Shown piece after piece: positions 43,953 through 53,013 of a stretch of DNA of 64,000 nt. Numbering within the stretch: the stretch's first letter is position 1; every line of letters starts with the position of its first letter. A program made the position numbers and the translations under genes. Source of the DNA: Bacteroidota bacterium. Lineage in GTDB: Bacteria; Bacteroidota; Bacteroidia; Chitinophagales; Chitinophagaceae. The stretch is taken from positions 1-64,000 of the forward strand of contig JAEWKC010000032.1 of NCBI GenBank assembly GCA_023386235.1. Direction: 5' to 3'. Below the pieces are notes generated by a model that saw only the letters and a list, made by a program, of their open reading frames with translations, was not told where the DNA came from and searched no databases.

Positions 43953-45143
43953 ATGCAAGGAAAAAAAATATTAATAGGCATCACCGGCAGCATTGCGGCA
44001 TATAAAATTCCTGAACTTGTGCGCATGCTGATAAAAGCCGGAGGAGAGGTAAAGATAGTAATGACGCCGTCTGCCGCGCATTTTGTTTCCCCGCTTGTGC
44101 TCAGTACGCTTGCGCGCAATAAGGTACTGATAGAAATGTTTGAAGATAATACCTGGTCTAATCATGTAGATCTGGGCAGATGGGCCGATATATTGGTGAT
44201 AGCCCCTCTTAGCTGCAACACGCTGGCTAAGATGGCAAATGGCATCTGCGATAATTTTTTGCTGGCTGTATATCTCTCAGCTACCTGTCCTGTAATGATC
44301 GCGCCGGCAATGGATGAAGATATGTGGCATCATTTCACTACAAAGCAAAACCTGCAAACTTTAGAACAAAACAATATTCAAGTACTGAATACAGAATATG
44401 GAGAGCTGGCAAGCGGGCTTACAGGGCAGGGTAGAATGGCAGAACCTGCTACTATTTTTCAGGCCATCAGAGTTGCGCTAAAAAATAATGTTCTTAACGG
44501 AAAAAAAGTTTTAATAACCTCCGGGCCTACTTACGAAGCTTTAGATCCCGTTCGGTTTATAGGTAATCATTCTTCGGGAAAAATGGGCGTAGCTTTAGCG
44601 GAAGCTTTCTTTATGCAAGGCGCCGATGTGTTGCTTATCAGCGGGCCAAGTGTCATACAGCCTGCGTTTGGCGAAATAGAAACGGTAAAAGTTACCAGTG
44701 CACAAGAAATGTACAATGCTGTTCATGCGCATTTTGCTGAAACGGATATAGCTGTAATGGCAGCAGCTGTAGCCGATTATAAACCGCTTAAAGCAGCCGA
44801 ACAAAAAATAAAAAAATCAGATAATATTTTTACATTAGAGTTGGAGAAAACCAAGGATATTCTTGCCTCTTTGGGTGAAATAAAAAAACAGAATCAATTA
44901 TTGGCCGGCTTTGCTTTGGAAACAGAAAATGAAAGAGCAAACGCGTTGAAAAAACTGAAAAATAAAAATGCTGATTTTATCGTTTTAAATTCGTTGCAGG
45001 ATGAAGGCGCCGGGTTTGGAAAAGATACCAATAAAGTAACCGTGTTTGATAAAGACGGCAATGAATTTGAATCGACACTTGCTACAAAAAAAGAAATAGC
45101 ATCCTTTATTGTTGATACTTTGATTGAGAAGATAAATGAATAA
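43953..45143 (+). CDS. coaBC: Phosphopantothenoylcysteine decarboxylase / phosphopantothenate-cysteine ligase
   Basis: A 396-residue bifunctional enzyme of coenzyme A synthesis. The CoaC flavoprotein half (about 1-185) has GITGSIAAYK, the catalytic His in SAAHFV, and the substrate-binding motif PAMDEDMW (PxMNxxMW type). The CoaB half (about 186-396) has SGPTYEALDPVRFIGNHSSGKMG, AAVADYKP with the catalytic Lys, and GFALETEN. The last 8 bases overlap the start of porD, indicating translational coupling. Confidence 0.96.
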   Translation: MQGKKILIGITGSIAAYKIPELVRMLIKAGGEVKIVMTPSAAHFVSPLVLSTLARNKVLIEMFEDNTWSNHVDLGRWADILVIAPLSCNTLAKMANGICDNFLLAVYLSATCPVMIAPAMDEDMWHHFTTKQNLQTLEQNNIQVLNTEYGELASGLTGQGRMAEPATIFQAIRVALKNNVLNGKKVLITSGPTYEALDPVRFIGNHSSGKMGVALAEAFFMQGADVLLISGPSVIQPAFGEIETVKVTSAQEMYNAVHAHFAETDIAVMAAAVADYKPLKAAEQKIKKSDNIFTLELEKTKDILASLGEIKKQNQLLAGFALETENERANALKKLKNKNADFIVLNSLQDEGAGFGKDTNKVTVFDKDGNEFESTLATKKEIASFIVDTLIEKINE

Positions 45144-46065
45144 CGGCTTATTGAAAATATTATTTTTTGTTGTTTTACTCATAAACACTGCTGCATTATC
45201 TGCGCAGGAACTGAATGCCAAAGTAATGGTAAACGCCCAGCAATTGGGCACTTCCGCTGATCAGTCAGCGGTGCGTACGCTGCAAAACCAGCTAACCGAG
45301 TTTCTGAATACTAAAAAATGGACCAAAGATGTTTTCCTGCCACAGGAAAGGATTGTGTGTAATTTTTCCATCACCTTAAAAAGTGTTACCAATCAAAATA
45401 CATACGATGCTACCTTGATTGTACAAGCGGCCAGGCCTGTATTCAATTCCATGTATCAGTCGCCCATTGTGAATTTCAGAGACGATTTATTTACTTTTAA
45501 ATATCTGCCTTCGCAGCGGTTAGACATAGATGTATCCAGGAGTACGGGCGGCGATCCGCTGGCTGTGAATCTGAGTTCTGTAGTCACTTATTGGGTAAAT
45601 ATTATTTTAGGAATGCACTATGCTTCTTTTGAGTTAAATGCCGGAGCGCCATTTTTTGCTGCGGCTCAAAATATTGTAAACGCCGCGCCACAGGGAAATG
45701 TGCTAAAAGGCTGGCAGTTATTTGATGGCGAACGAACACGCTTTGCATTGGCCAGTAACTTATCTAACCCACGGTTTGAAAGAATCAACCAGATTATTTA
45801 TAACTACTACAGGCTGGGAATGGATAATATTTATAACGATGATCGTACGGCTTCCAATAATCTCCTGGAAGCATTGAAAACATTGAGAGAAGTGTATTTG
45901 GAAAACCCGTCTTCCATGATCATTCCTTTCTTTATTGAAAACAGAGGTGGGGAATTATCGGGGATTTTTAAAAAATCAATGCCGCATATAAAAAGTGAGG
46001 CACATCAGATATTAACTTTGCTTGATCCGGGCAATATTGAAAAATACAATGAGTTACAAAATTAA
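45136..46065 (+). CDS. porD: DUF4835 protein, PorD-like (type IX secretion)
   Basis: A 309-residue secreted protein with a signal peptide ending LSAQ (about 24). The body matches DUF4835: ELNAKVMVNAQQ near the start, ERIVCNFSITLKSV, FNSMYQSPIVNFRDD, PLAVNLSSVVTYWVNIILGMHYASFE, and a C-terminal IIPFFIENRGGELSGIFKKS. In Porphyromonas gingivalis the family member PorD is needed for type IX secretion. No other type IX gene is seen in the window; the gene order coaBC-DUF4835-DUF4296 is common in the phylum. Overlaps both neighbours. Confidence 0.85.
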   Translation: MNNGLLKILFFVVLLINTAALSAQELNAKVMVNAQQLGTSADQSAVRTLQNQLTEFLNTKKWTKDVFLPQERIVCNFSITLKSVTNQNTYDATLIVQAARPVFNSMYQSPIVNFRDDLFTFKYLPSQRLDIDVSRSTGGDPLAVNLSSVVTYWVNIILGMHYASFELNAGAPFFAAAQNIVNAAPQGNVLKGWQLFDGERTRFALASNLSNPRFERINQIIYNYYRLGMDNIYNDDRTASNNLLEALKTLREVYLENPSSMIIPFFIENRGGELSGIFKKSMPHIKSEAHQILTLLDPGNIEKYNELQN

Positions 46066-46591
46066 AATTACGGTTTGGCTTTTATCATTTGTTGTTATTG
46101 CAGCGGCCTGCTCTAAAGTGCCGCGTAAATATATACAGCCGGATGAAATGAAAGTGATGATGTGGGAAATGATGTTTGCCGACAAAAAAATATTTGGAAA
46201 TGGCGGTTCTATTATGAGTTATCCCGATTCGTTGACTACCGAATACAGCAAAGTATTGGAATACCACGGTGTATCGCAAAAAAAATTTATTGACAGTTGG
46301 AAATATTACCAGTCAAATCCTGAATTATTAAAAGTATTGTACGACAGTGTTTATAATTACGGAAACAGGATGGTGGCGCAAGTGCAGGAAAGAATAAGAA
46401 TACAGGATTCGATAAAAGGCGCGGAAGCACGTTTGCAGGATTCTCTCAATCTTTCTAAACCCGATTCATTAAAGCGGGATTCTTTAAGACGCGATTCTAT
46501 CAGGATAGATTCTTTGAAAAAAGATTCTATTAGTAAAGTGCTTCCAGCAATCACCGATAGTTTTAATAAGAACCTTATACAGGCTATATAA
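46049..46591 (+). CDS. DUF4296 lipoprotein
   Basis: A 180-residue lipoprotein. The start is at the ATG at 46049, which opens a lipoprotein signal (VVIAAAC, then SKVPRKYIQPDEM). The domain at about 20-105 matches DUF4296 (EMKVMMWEMMFADKK; EYSKVLEYHGVSQKKFIDSWKYY). The C-terminus (about 130-165) is a charged repeat of D-S-L-[KR]-[RK] units. The gene overlaps porD by 17 bases, so it is the last gene of the coaBC operon. The function is unknown; the position beside PorD suggests an envelope role. Confidence 0.82.
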   Translation: MSYKIKITVWLLSFVVIAAACSKVPRKYIQPDEMKVMMWEMMFADKKIFGNGGSIMSYPDSLTTEYSKVLEYHGVSQKKFIDSWKYYQSNPELLKVLYDSVYNYGNRMVAQVQERIRIQDSIKGAEARLQDSLNLSKPDSLKRDSLRRDSIRIDSLKKDSISKVLPAITDSFNKNLIQAI

Positions 46592-46626
46592 AAAAAGATA
46601 CTGTTTTTAGTGCAGTATCTTTTTTA
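46591..46626. terminator. Bidirectional terminator
   Basis: Perfect 13-bp stem AAAAAAGATACTG / CAGTATCTTTTTT with a 9-base loop between convergent DUF4296 and DUF3276 genes. The DUF4296 stop codon overlaps the first base. Confidence 0.9.
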
Positions 46627-46637
46627 AATATTACCAT

Positions 46638-47093
46638 TTACCATTTGTCCACATGCTCGTTGGCCAAGTTATCGCCGGATGAGGCAGGAGGATTGTCTTC
46701 CGGTTCTTCTTTTTTAATTTCTTCAACCGGAGGTTTTACTTCATTAGTGTTGCTTTCTTCGCTGACTGTAGTTTTAGCCGCAGGCGTGTATTCGCCTTCT
46801 TCGTACTCGTGATTGAAAGCATCAAAGTCAAAATCGGGCATCAGCTCGGTTTTTACGTGCTCTACAGTTTCTGCCAGGGCTTTCAGGAACTTATTGAAAT
46901 CTTCTTTGTAAAGAAATACTTTGTGCCTGTCGTAGCCATCGTCGTTAAAGCGTTTCCTGCTTTCGGTGATGGTAAGGTAGTAGTCGTTGCTACGCGTTTC
47001 TCTTACATCAAAAAAGTAAGTTCTTCTTTTGCCTGCTTTAATGCGTTTACTATAAACGCTCTCTTGTTTCTTTTCATTATTTTCGTACGCCAC
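46638..47093 (-). CDS. DUF3276 (PUR-alpha-like) nucleic-acid-binding protein
   Basis: A 151-residue protein with an N-terminal PUR-type domain (about 10-90): VYSKRIKAGKRRTYFFDVRETRSNDYYLTITESRKRF in part, then HKVFLYKEDFNKFLKAL. Bacterial PUR-alpha homologues (in Borrelia and Bacteroidota) bind single- and double-stranded nucleic acids. The C-terminal 60 residues are acidic, Pro/Glu-rich and probably disordered, ending NEHVDKW. Monocistronic with its own -7 box (47141-47148). Confidence 0.85.
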   Translation of the reverse strand: MAYENNEKKQESVYSKRIKAGKRRTYFFDVRETRSNDYYLTITESRKRFNDDGYDRHKVFLYKEDFNKFLKALAETVEHVKTELMPDFDFDAFNHEYEEGEYTPAAKTTVSEESNTNEVKPPVEEIKKEEPEDNPPASSGDNLANEHVDKW

Positions 47094-47140
47094 AATACAA
47101 TAGTTTAATGTTCTAAAATATCCTTTTCAAAAAGTCATTA

Positions 47141-47148
47141 CAAATATA
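47141..47148 (-). promoter_or_regulatory. -7 box for the DUF3276 gene
   Basis: TATATTTG on the minus strand, a perfect TAnnTTTG, 47 bases ahead of the start. Confidence 0.6.
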
Positions 47149-47208
47149 ATATTGTTTTTTTTCTGTCAAAATTTTTTGAAGGCTTTTTTTTAACAGAAAA
47201 AATTCCAT

Positions 47209-49017
47209 TTACTCGTGTTTTACCTGTTTGTTGTACAATTCTTTGTAATAACCGTCTTGGGCCATCAGCGTGGCATGATTGCCTTGTTCAATGATTTTAC
47301 CATCTTCCAGCACTATGATTTTTGAAAAGTTAAATACAGTAAATATGCGGTGTGTAATGATAATGGCCGTTTTATCTTTCAGTGCGCTGTTTAAATTATT
47401 GATAATGAGATTTTCGGTTTTGGCATCCACCGCGCTCAAACAATCATCGAATATCATCAGTTCTGGTTGCTTTATCAATGCGCGGGCTATGGATATACGT
47501 TGCTTTTGCCCGCCGCTAAGGGTAATGCCTCTTTCTCCCACCTTTGTTTGATAACCGTTTTCGAGAGATAATATTTCATTATGGATTCCTGCCATTTTAG
47601 CCGCGTTTTCTACTGTTTGCCCTGTGGGTTTTTCATCCAGTCCAAAAGCAATATTGTTATAAATCGTATCGCTGAACAGGAAAACATCCTGTGGCACATA
47701 GCTCACGCTTTCGCGCAAATGGCGAAGTGCTATATCATTAATATTAACTTTATCAAACAATATTTCTCCTTTGTTTACTTCAAAAAAGCGCAATAAAAGT
47801 TGTGCGAGCGTAGATTTTCCACTGCCTGTTTTACCCAGTATCAATACTTTTTCGCCTTTATGAATACTCAGGTTAAAATCATTGATGGCTTTAATTCCTG
47901 TATTTTCATAGGTAAAAGAAACGTTTTTAAAATGAATATTGGTATTGATAACAGCTTTTATTGTATCCGGCCGATCTTTAATTTCGGGTTCAGACTCTAA
48001 AAATTCGTTCAGTCTTTTTTGGGAAGCAGACGCGCGCTGTATCATATTGGCAACCCAGCCAATAGCGGTAAAAGGAAACACCAGCATATTGATATACATA
48101 ACAAATTCTACTACAATACCCAGTGTGGCAATGTCATTTAAAATCATCATACTGCCTATGAAAATAGTAATGATGGTACTCAGGCCCACAACCATGGTAA
48201 TGGTAGGGAAAAATACAGATTCTATTTTGGCTAAATTAACCGCATTGCTTCTGTACGATTCATTGTTTTCCCTGAAAAAATTGATCATGGCTTTTTCCTG
48301 CACAAAAGATTTAATGACCCTGATGCCGGAATAAGATTCCTGAGCGGTAGTGGTAATGTCTGAAAGCACCGCCTGCACTTTCTCACTTTTCTTATGAATG
48401 GTAGAATTAACGAAATAAATAATCAGTGCCAATACAGGCAGGGGCGAGAGCGTAAGCAATGTAAGCTGCACATCTTTGCTAAACATATTGTACAGACAAA
48501 AAATAATAATAGATACCAGATTAATGAGCTGCATAATGCCAGGACCCACATAGGCTCTCACTCTGGTGACGTCTTCAGCCATTCTGTTCATCAAATCTCC
48601 GGTACTGTGCATTTTGTAAAAGTTGGCATCTAGTTTTTGATAATGATCATATACTTCGTTTTTTTGGTCGTATTCAATATGCCGGCTCATTACAATAATT
48701 GTCTGCCTCATCAAAAACATCATTACACCACGCAAAAGCGCTAAAGAAAGTATGACCAGACTGGCAATCCATACCATTTTGCCATAAGGGTATTGATCAA
48801 GCCACGCGTATACATTATTTACCAGGCCAAATTGAGAAGGATGAGTGGTAACGGGTTTGCCGTTAGGTAGCATTTCCTGTATTTTGTTGACCACATAGCC
48901 TGTAATTTCGGGCGTTAACACAGCGAAGTAATTAGAGGCGCAAATAAACAAGATGCCTGCTATTAAGCGATAACGGTATTTCCAGAAATATTTATTGACA
49001 GCTTTAAGATGTTTCAT
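47209..49017 (-). CDS. ABC exporter, permease fused to ATPase
   Basis: A 602-residue half-transporter of the lipid/multidrug exporter type (MsbA/MdlB-like), working as a dimer in the inner membrane. Six transmembrane helices occupy about 15-310. The ATPase domain (about 345-600) has Walker A GKTGSGKST, the Q-loop in YVPQDVFLFSDTI, the signature LSGGQKQR, Walker B LMIFDDCLSAVD and the H-loop ITHR. In Walker B the usual catalytic Glu is Asp (DDC), as in some exporters. The substrate is not identifiable. Confidence 0.9.
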   Translation of the reverse strand: MKHLKAVNKYFWKYRYRLIAGILFICASNYFAVLTPEITGYVVNKIQEMLPNGKPVTTHPSQFGLVNNVYAWLDQYPYGKMVWIASLVILSLALLRGVMMFLMRQTIIVMSRHIEYDQKNEVYDHYQKLDANFYKMHSTGDLMNRMAEDVTRVRAYVGPGIMQLINLVSIIIFCLYNMFSKDVQLTLLTLSPLPVLALIIYFVNSTIHKKSEKVQAVLSDITTTAQESYSGIRVIKSFVQEKAMINFFRENNESYRSNAVNLAKIESVFFPTITMVVGLSTIITIFIGSMMILNDIATLGIVVEFVMYINMLVFPFTAIGWVANMIQRASASQKRLNEFLESEPEIKDRPDTIKAVINTNIHFKNVSFTYENTGIKAINDFNLSIHKGEKVLILGKTGSGKSTLAQLLLRFFEVNKGEILFDKVNINDIALRHLRESVSYVPQDVFLFSDTIYNNIAFGLDEKPTGQTVENAAKMAGIHNEILSLENGYQTKVGERGITLSGGQKQRISIARALIKQPELMIFDDCLSAVDAKTENLIINNLNSALKDKTAIIITHRIFTVFNFSKIIVLEDGKIIEQGNHATLMAQDGYYKELYNKQVKHE

Positions 49018-49094
49018 TCAATGATTTGTACTTTTCTCTTGTCCTTTTTAGCAGTTAAAACGGTATGTGAAATGACCTGAACAAAAAATTTCAG

Positions 49095-49102
49095 CAAAAA
49101 TA
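49095..49102 (-). promoter_or_regulatory. -7 box for the ABC exporter
   Basis: TATTTTTG on the minus strand, fitting TAnnTTTG, 77 bases ahead of the start. Confidence 0.45.
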
Positions 49103-49159
49103 CGTTATATAAAGTAATTTTTTTTGGAGAAATAACAAAGTTGATGTTATTTTGCGCCC

Positions 49160-49244
49160 GGAGAGATGGCAGAGTGGTCGAATGCGGCGGTCTTGAAAAC
49201 CGTTGACTGTCAAAGGTCCGGGGGTTCGAATCCCTCTCTCTCCG
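49160..49244 (+). tRNA. tRNA-Ser (UGA)
   Basis: An 85-base class II tRNA. The acceptor stem GGAGAGA pairs with TCTCTCC, with discriminator G. The anticodon loop CTTGAAA gives anticodon TGA (reads UCA and related Ser codons). There is a long variable arm, and the T-arm GGGGG-TTCGAAT-CCCTC has one G-T pair. CCA is not encoded. A terminator follows within 4 bases. Confidence 0.96.
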
Positions 49245-49247
49245 CAG

Positions 49248-49275
49248 AAGGCATTGATTAGCAATGCCTTTTTTT
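49248..49275 (+). terminator. Terminator of tRNA-Ser
   Basis: Stem AAGGCATTG / CAATGCCTT with a 5-base loop and a T-run. Confidence 0.85.
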
Positions 49276-49535
49276 ATTTACATCTACTTTAGCACCCAAT
49301 AATTCAGTTGATATTATTCATAAGTTATTCGGATGTAGATTCGTGGCAGTGTTGAATCGGTAGGTGGTATTTTATCTATTATTCAAAATCCACCAAATTC
49401 TTTAGGATAGTGAGCTTGCCTTCTCCAAAAGTTATTAAAAGCTTATTTATAGAGCACCTTCAAAAACGCTTTGCAGCACAAAGTTTCAGATGTAATGGCA
49501 ACAAAATATTAGCACGGTGTTTAAGTTGTTTTTTT

Positions 49536-49543
49536 TACATTTG
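49536..49543 (+). promoter_or_regulatory. -7 box for cbpA-cbpM
   Basis: TACATTTG, a perfect TAnnTTTG, 19 bases ahead of the start. Confidence 0.7.
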
Positions 49544-49562
49544 TGATAATTAATTTACGTAT

Positions 49563-50474
49563 ATGGCATTTATAGATTATTATCAGATATTAGGCATTGA
49601 TAGAAATGCTTCGCAGGATTCTATTAAGAAAGCCTATAGAAAGCTGGCAAGAAAGTATCATCCCGATCTTAATCCCAACGATAAAGAAGCAGCTGAAAAA
49701 TTCAAACAGATCAACGAAGCCAATGAAGTACTCAGCGATGAGGAAAAGCGAAAGAAATATGATAAGTACGGCGAAAACTGGCGTCATGGCGAGGAATACG
49801 AAAAAGCCAGACAAGCGCAGGAGCAGCAGTATGCCGGAAGTCGTTCGGGTAGCCGGTTTTATACACAAGCCGACTTTGGCGAGGGAGACTTTTCAGATTT
49901 CTTTGAGCAAATGTTCGGCGCTCAGGCTTCAGGGAATTTCTCCTCGGGCAGAAGAGCTAATGCGCAGTTCAAAGGACAGGATCTGAATGCTGAAGTACAA
50001 ATAACTTTGCGTGAGGCATACACTACACATCAGCGCACATTTACCATTAACGATAAAAATGTAAGAATCACCATACCCGCAGGTGTGGCAGACGGACAGA
50101 AAATTCGCCTGAAAGGTTATGGCGGGCCGGGTATGAATGGCGGACCTAACGGTGATTTATACATTACCTTCCGTATTGCGGATGATAATGAATTCAAGCG
50201 TGCGGGAGATGATTTATACGCAACTATTTCCATTGATTTATATACGGCGGTGTTAGGCGGCGAAACAACCATTAACACCATGACCGGACAGGTAAAATTA
50301 AAGGTAAAGGCAGGTACGCAAAACGGTACTAAAACAAAGCTGAAAGGAAAAGGATTCCCGGTATATAAGCAGGAAGGTAATTTCGGCGACCTGATAGTAA
50401 CTTATCAGGTACAGATTCCTACAGATCTTACAGACAAACAAAAAGAACTTTTTAATCAATTAGCTCAATCTTAA
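49563..50474 (+). CDS. cbpA: DnaJ-family co-chaperone CbpA
   Basis: A 303-residue type B J-protein that stimulates DnaK. The J domain (about 1-70) has YYQILGIDRNASQDSIKKAYRKLARKYHPDLNP, with the HPD motif at about 33-35. A Gly/Ser/Phe-rich linker follows, then two C-terminal substrate-binding domains (about 130-300) with ITIPAGVADGQKIRLKGYG. The Cys-rich zinc region of DnaJ is absent, which distinguishes CbpA. cbpM follows after 10 bases, which supports the name. Confidence 0.92.
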   Translation: MAFIDYYQILGIDRNASQDSIKKAYRKLARKYHPDLNPNDKEAAEKFKQINEANEVLSDEEKRKKYDKYGENWRHGEEYEKARQAQEQQYAGSRSGSRFYTQADFGEGDFSDFFEQMFGAQASGNFSSGRRANAQFKGQDLNAEVQITLREAYTTHQRTFTINDKNVRITIPAGVADGQKIRLKGYGGPGMNGGPNGDLYITFRIADDNEFKRAGDDLYATISIDLYTAVLGGETTINTMTGQVKLKVKAGTQNGTKTKLKGKGFPVYKQEGNFGDLIVTYQVQIPTDLTDKQKELFNQLAQS

Positions 50475-50484
50475 ATTTTTCAGC

Positions 50485-50772
50485 ATGAACCAAGAATTGA
50501 TTTTAATAGAAGAATATTGCAGACAATGCAGCATAGATACTACTTTTATACAAAACCTGGAAGATGTAGGATTGATAGAAATTATAGAAGTAGAACAAAA
50601 ATATTATATTTCAGATGCGCAAATCAATGACCTTCAGCGATACACAGAATGGCATTATGATTTAGATATCAGCCTGGCAGGCATTGATACTATACAGAAC
50701 CTGCTCAATCGCATGGAAACCATGCAGAGAGAAATCGACCTGTTGAAAAATCGCTTAAGGCTATTTGAATAG
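50485..50772 (+). CDS. cbpM: Chaperone modulator CbpM
   Basis: A 95-residue protein with a MerR-like helix-turn-helix N-terminus (ILIEEYCRQCSIDTTFIQNLEDVGLIEI) and a C-terminal coiled coil (IDTIQNLLNRMETMQREIDLLKNRLRLFE in part). In E. coli CbpM binds the J domain of CbpA and inhibits it. The position directly after cbpA and the length fit. Confidence 0.88.
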   Translation: MNQELILIEEYCRQCSIDTTFIQNLEDVGLIEIIEVEQKYYISDAQINDLQRYTEWHYDLDISLAGIDTIQNLLNRMETMQREIDLLKNRLRLFE

Positions 50773-50794
50773 TTTTTAATTGTCATTATTTCCG

Positions 50795-50802
50795 TACTTT
50801 TG
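50795..50802 (+). promoter_or_regulatory. -7 box for ychF
   Basis: TACTTTTG fits TAnnTTTG, between the cbpM stop and the ychF start, 25 bases ahead of the ATG. Confidence 0.65.
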
Positions 50803-50827
50803 CACCTCAAAAAAATTACAATCAATA

Positions 50828-51928
50828 ATGGCATTACAGGCTGGTATAGTAGGACTTCCCAATGTGGGCAAATCAACTCTTTTTAACGCGCTGAGCAATG
50901 CAAAAGCCCAGGCAGCCAATTTCCCTTTTTGTACTATTGAACCCAACGTAGGTGTAATCACCGTTCCCGATAAAAGACTGTTTGAACTGGAAGCATTGGT
51001 AAAACCCAACCGTGTGGTACCTACTACTGTAGAAATTGTGGACATTGCCGGACTGGTAAAAGGTGCCAGTAAAGGAGAAGGATTGGGCAACCAGTTCCTG
51101 GGCAACATTCGTGCTACGGACGCCATTATACATGTGGTGCGTTGCTTTGAAGATGAAAATGTAATTCATGTAGACGGAAGCGTAGACCCGGTAAGAGATA
51201 AAGAAATTATTGATACTGAACTACAGCTAAAAGATTTAGATACGATAGAAAAAAATATCACTAAATTAGAAAAGCAAGGCAAAAGCGGCGATAAGGATGC
51301 CGCACGCGGTGTGGAAATTTTTAAGATGCTTAAAGCACATATAGAGCAGGGTAAAAATGCACGATCGTTCGATATTATTCCTGAAGAAAAAGTAAAGTTT
51401 ATAAATCCTTTGTTCCTGCTTACAGCCAAGCCCGTTATATACGTGTGCAATGTAGATGAAGGCTCTGTGGTAAACGGTAATAAACACACCGAAGCGCTTA
51501 AAGAAGCTATCAAAGGTGAAGAAGCGGAGGTGCTATTTATAAGTGCTGCTATCGAAAGTGAAATAGCCGTAATGGAAAGCTATGAAGACCGGCAGATGTT
51601 TTTAGAAGAAATGGGGCTGCATGAAAGTGGCGTAGCAAGGCTTATTCAATCTACTTACAAACTGTTGCATCTCATCACTTATTTTACTGCCGGCGTGCAG
51701 GAAGTACGTGCTTGGACCATTACCGAAGGTGATACTGCTCCGCAGGCTGCAGGCGTAATCCATACAGATTTTGAAAAAGGATTTATCCGGGCGGAAGTGA
51801 TTAAATACGAAGATTTTCTGAAATATACATCAGAAGCGGCATGCAGAGAAGCCGGCAAACTGGCGGTACAGGGTAAAACCTACGTTGTAGAAGACGGCGA
51901 TATTATGCATTTCCTGTTTAATGTATAG
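50828..51928 (+). CDS. ychF: Redox-regulated ATPase YchF
   Basis: A 366-residue Obg-family P-loop protein that prefers ATP and associates with ribosomes. The start at 50828 gives MALQAGIVGLPNVGKST, the family's normal beginning; the frame upstream to 50780 overlaps the promoter. G1 is GLPNVGKST, switch II is DIAGLVKGASKGEGLGNQFL, and the non-canonical G4 is VCNVDE. The C-terminal TGS domain (AGVQEVRAWTITEGDTAPQAAGVIHTDFEKGFIRAEV in part) is complete. Confidence 0.95.
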   Translation: MALQAGIVGLPNVGKSTLFNALSNAKAQAANFPFCTIEPNVGVITVPDKRLFELEALVKPNRVVPTTVEIVDIAGLVKGASKGEGLGNQFLGNIRATDAIIHVVRCFEDENVIHVDGSVDPVRDKEIIDTELQLKDLDTIEKNITKLEKQGKSGDKDAARGVEIFKMLKAHIEQGKNARSFDIIPEEKVKFINPLFLLTAKPVIYVCNVDEGSVVNGNKHTEALKEAIKGEEAEVLFISAAIESEIAVMESYEDRQMFLEEMGLHESGVARLIQSTYKLLHLITYFTAGVQEVRAWTITEGDTAPQAAGVIHTDFEKGFIRAEVIKYEDFLKYTSEAACREAGKLAVQGKTYVVEDGDIMHFLFNV

Positions 51929-51954
51929 AGGCAACAGGGGGCGCATCTCCTAAA

Positions 51955-52941
51955 TCATTCCAGTATTTCAGCTACAATTTTATTAGAACGTAATCGTTTT
52001 TCATGGTCGTAAATGTAAGATGTAAACATTATTTCATCTACCTGGCTACGTGTAATAAAATCATTAAGATTTTTACTCAGGTTTTCTTTATTGCCTATAA
52101 AAGTATATTTCAGCATTTGAGGCAGCACGGCTCTCTCGTAATCGCTTAAAACTGCGGTGATATCTTCTACCGGCGCTTTCAGGTAATCGCTTTTGCCTGT
52201 GATTACGCCTTTAAACATCATAAATAAAGAGGTTGATAAAAATTCTGCTTCTTCCTGCGTATCTGCTGCAATGGCATTTACACAAGCCATTACGTAGGGT
52301 TTGCTTAGTTGTTTGGAAGGCTGAAAATTGTTTCGGTAAATCTCTATGGCCTGTTCAAACTGTGTGGGTGCAAAATGCGCGGCAAAAGAGTAGGGCAGTC
52401 CCATTGCTGCGGCTAAATGCGCGCTGTCTGTGCTGGAGCCCAATATCCATACGGGAATATCAATGCCTTCACGCGGCACTGCACGTACTTTATCATCTTT
52501 ATACTCTTTACTTAAATAGCGCATCAATTCATTTACATTTTCAGGAAACTGAAAGGCGGCCATTTTATCTCTTCTTAACGCGGCAGCGGTGATCTGGTCT
52601 GTTCCGGGAGCTCTGCCCAGTCCCAGGTCAATTCTGTCGGGATAAAGCGTAGCTAATGTTCCAAACTGTTCCGCTACTATCAATGGGGTATGGTTAGGCA
52701 GCATAATGCCACCGGAGCCTACACGTATAGTTTTGGTGCCGCCTGCCACATAGCCAATGAGTATAGCAGTTGCGGCACTTGCTACCGATTGCATATTGTG
52801 GTGCTCTGCAAACCAAAATCTTGTGTATCCCCATTTTTCTGCGTGTGCGGCAAGGTCTAATGTGTTTTCAAACGTTTGCAGCACGGTATTTTTATCATTA
52901 ACAGTAGCCAATTCTAAAACGGAGTAAAACGGTTTGCTCAT
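51955..52941 (-). CDS. LLM-class flavin-dependent oxidoreductase
   Basis: A 328-residue bacterial-luciferase-like TIM-barrel enzyme using FMN. Seen are HAEKWGYTRFWFAEHHNM, GYVAGGTKTIRVGSGGIMLPNHTPLIVAEQFGTLATLYPDRIDLGLGRAPGTD in parts, and VWILGSSTDSAHLAAAMGLPYSFAAHFAP. These blocks are typical of the YhbW/LuxA-related group. The substrate is unknown. It is single, convergent with ychF (26 bases between stops) and divergent from the DUF2007 gene. Confidence 0.9.
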   Translation of the reverse strand: MSKPFYSVLELATVNDKNTVLQTFENTLDLAAHAEKWGYTRFWFAEHHNMQSVASAATAILIGYVAGGTKTIRVGSGGIMLPNHTPLIVAEQFGTLATLYPDRIDLGLGRAPGTDQITAAALRRDKMAAFQFPENVNELMRYLSKEYKDDKVRAVPREGIDIPVWILGSSTDSAHLAAAMGLPYSFAAHFAPTQFEQAIEIYRNNFQPSKQLSKPYVMACVNAIAADTQEEAEFLSTSLFMMFKGVITGKSDYLKAPVEDITAVLSDYERAVLPQMLKYTFIGNKENLSKNLNDFITRSQVDEIMFTSYIYDHEKRLRSNKIVAEILE

Positions 52942-53013
52942 AACAGATTTATTTTAAATTATTATCTTCAATATTACAGTTTAGATATGGAGAAAAAAAG
53001 TTAATTTTAGGGT

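Larger units (their letters stand above)
49245..49562. other. 318-bp gap between tRNA-Ser and cbpA
   Basis: Begins with the tRNA terminator (49248-49275) and ends with the cbpA promoter (-7 box 49536-49543). The ~250 bases in between hold no open frame, repeat or hairpin that I can support, and no copy of the tRNA 3' end that would mark an integration site. Confidence 0.5.

Noticed and set aside
47150..47205. AT-rich imperfect inverted repeat TTCTGTCAAAA / TTTTAACAGAA after the ABC exporter
   Set aside because: A mismatched AT-rich stem with a long loop, and no T-run in the direction of transcription; could form by chance in such sequence.
49160..49562. tRNA-Ser as an integration site
   Set aside because: No repeat of the tRNA 3' end, no integrase and no foreign cargo follow it.
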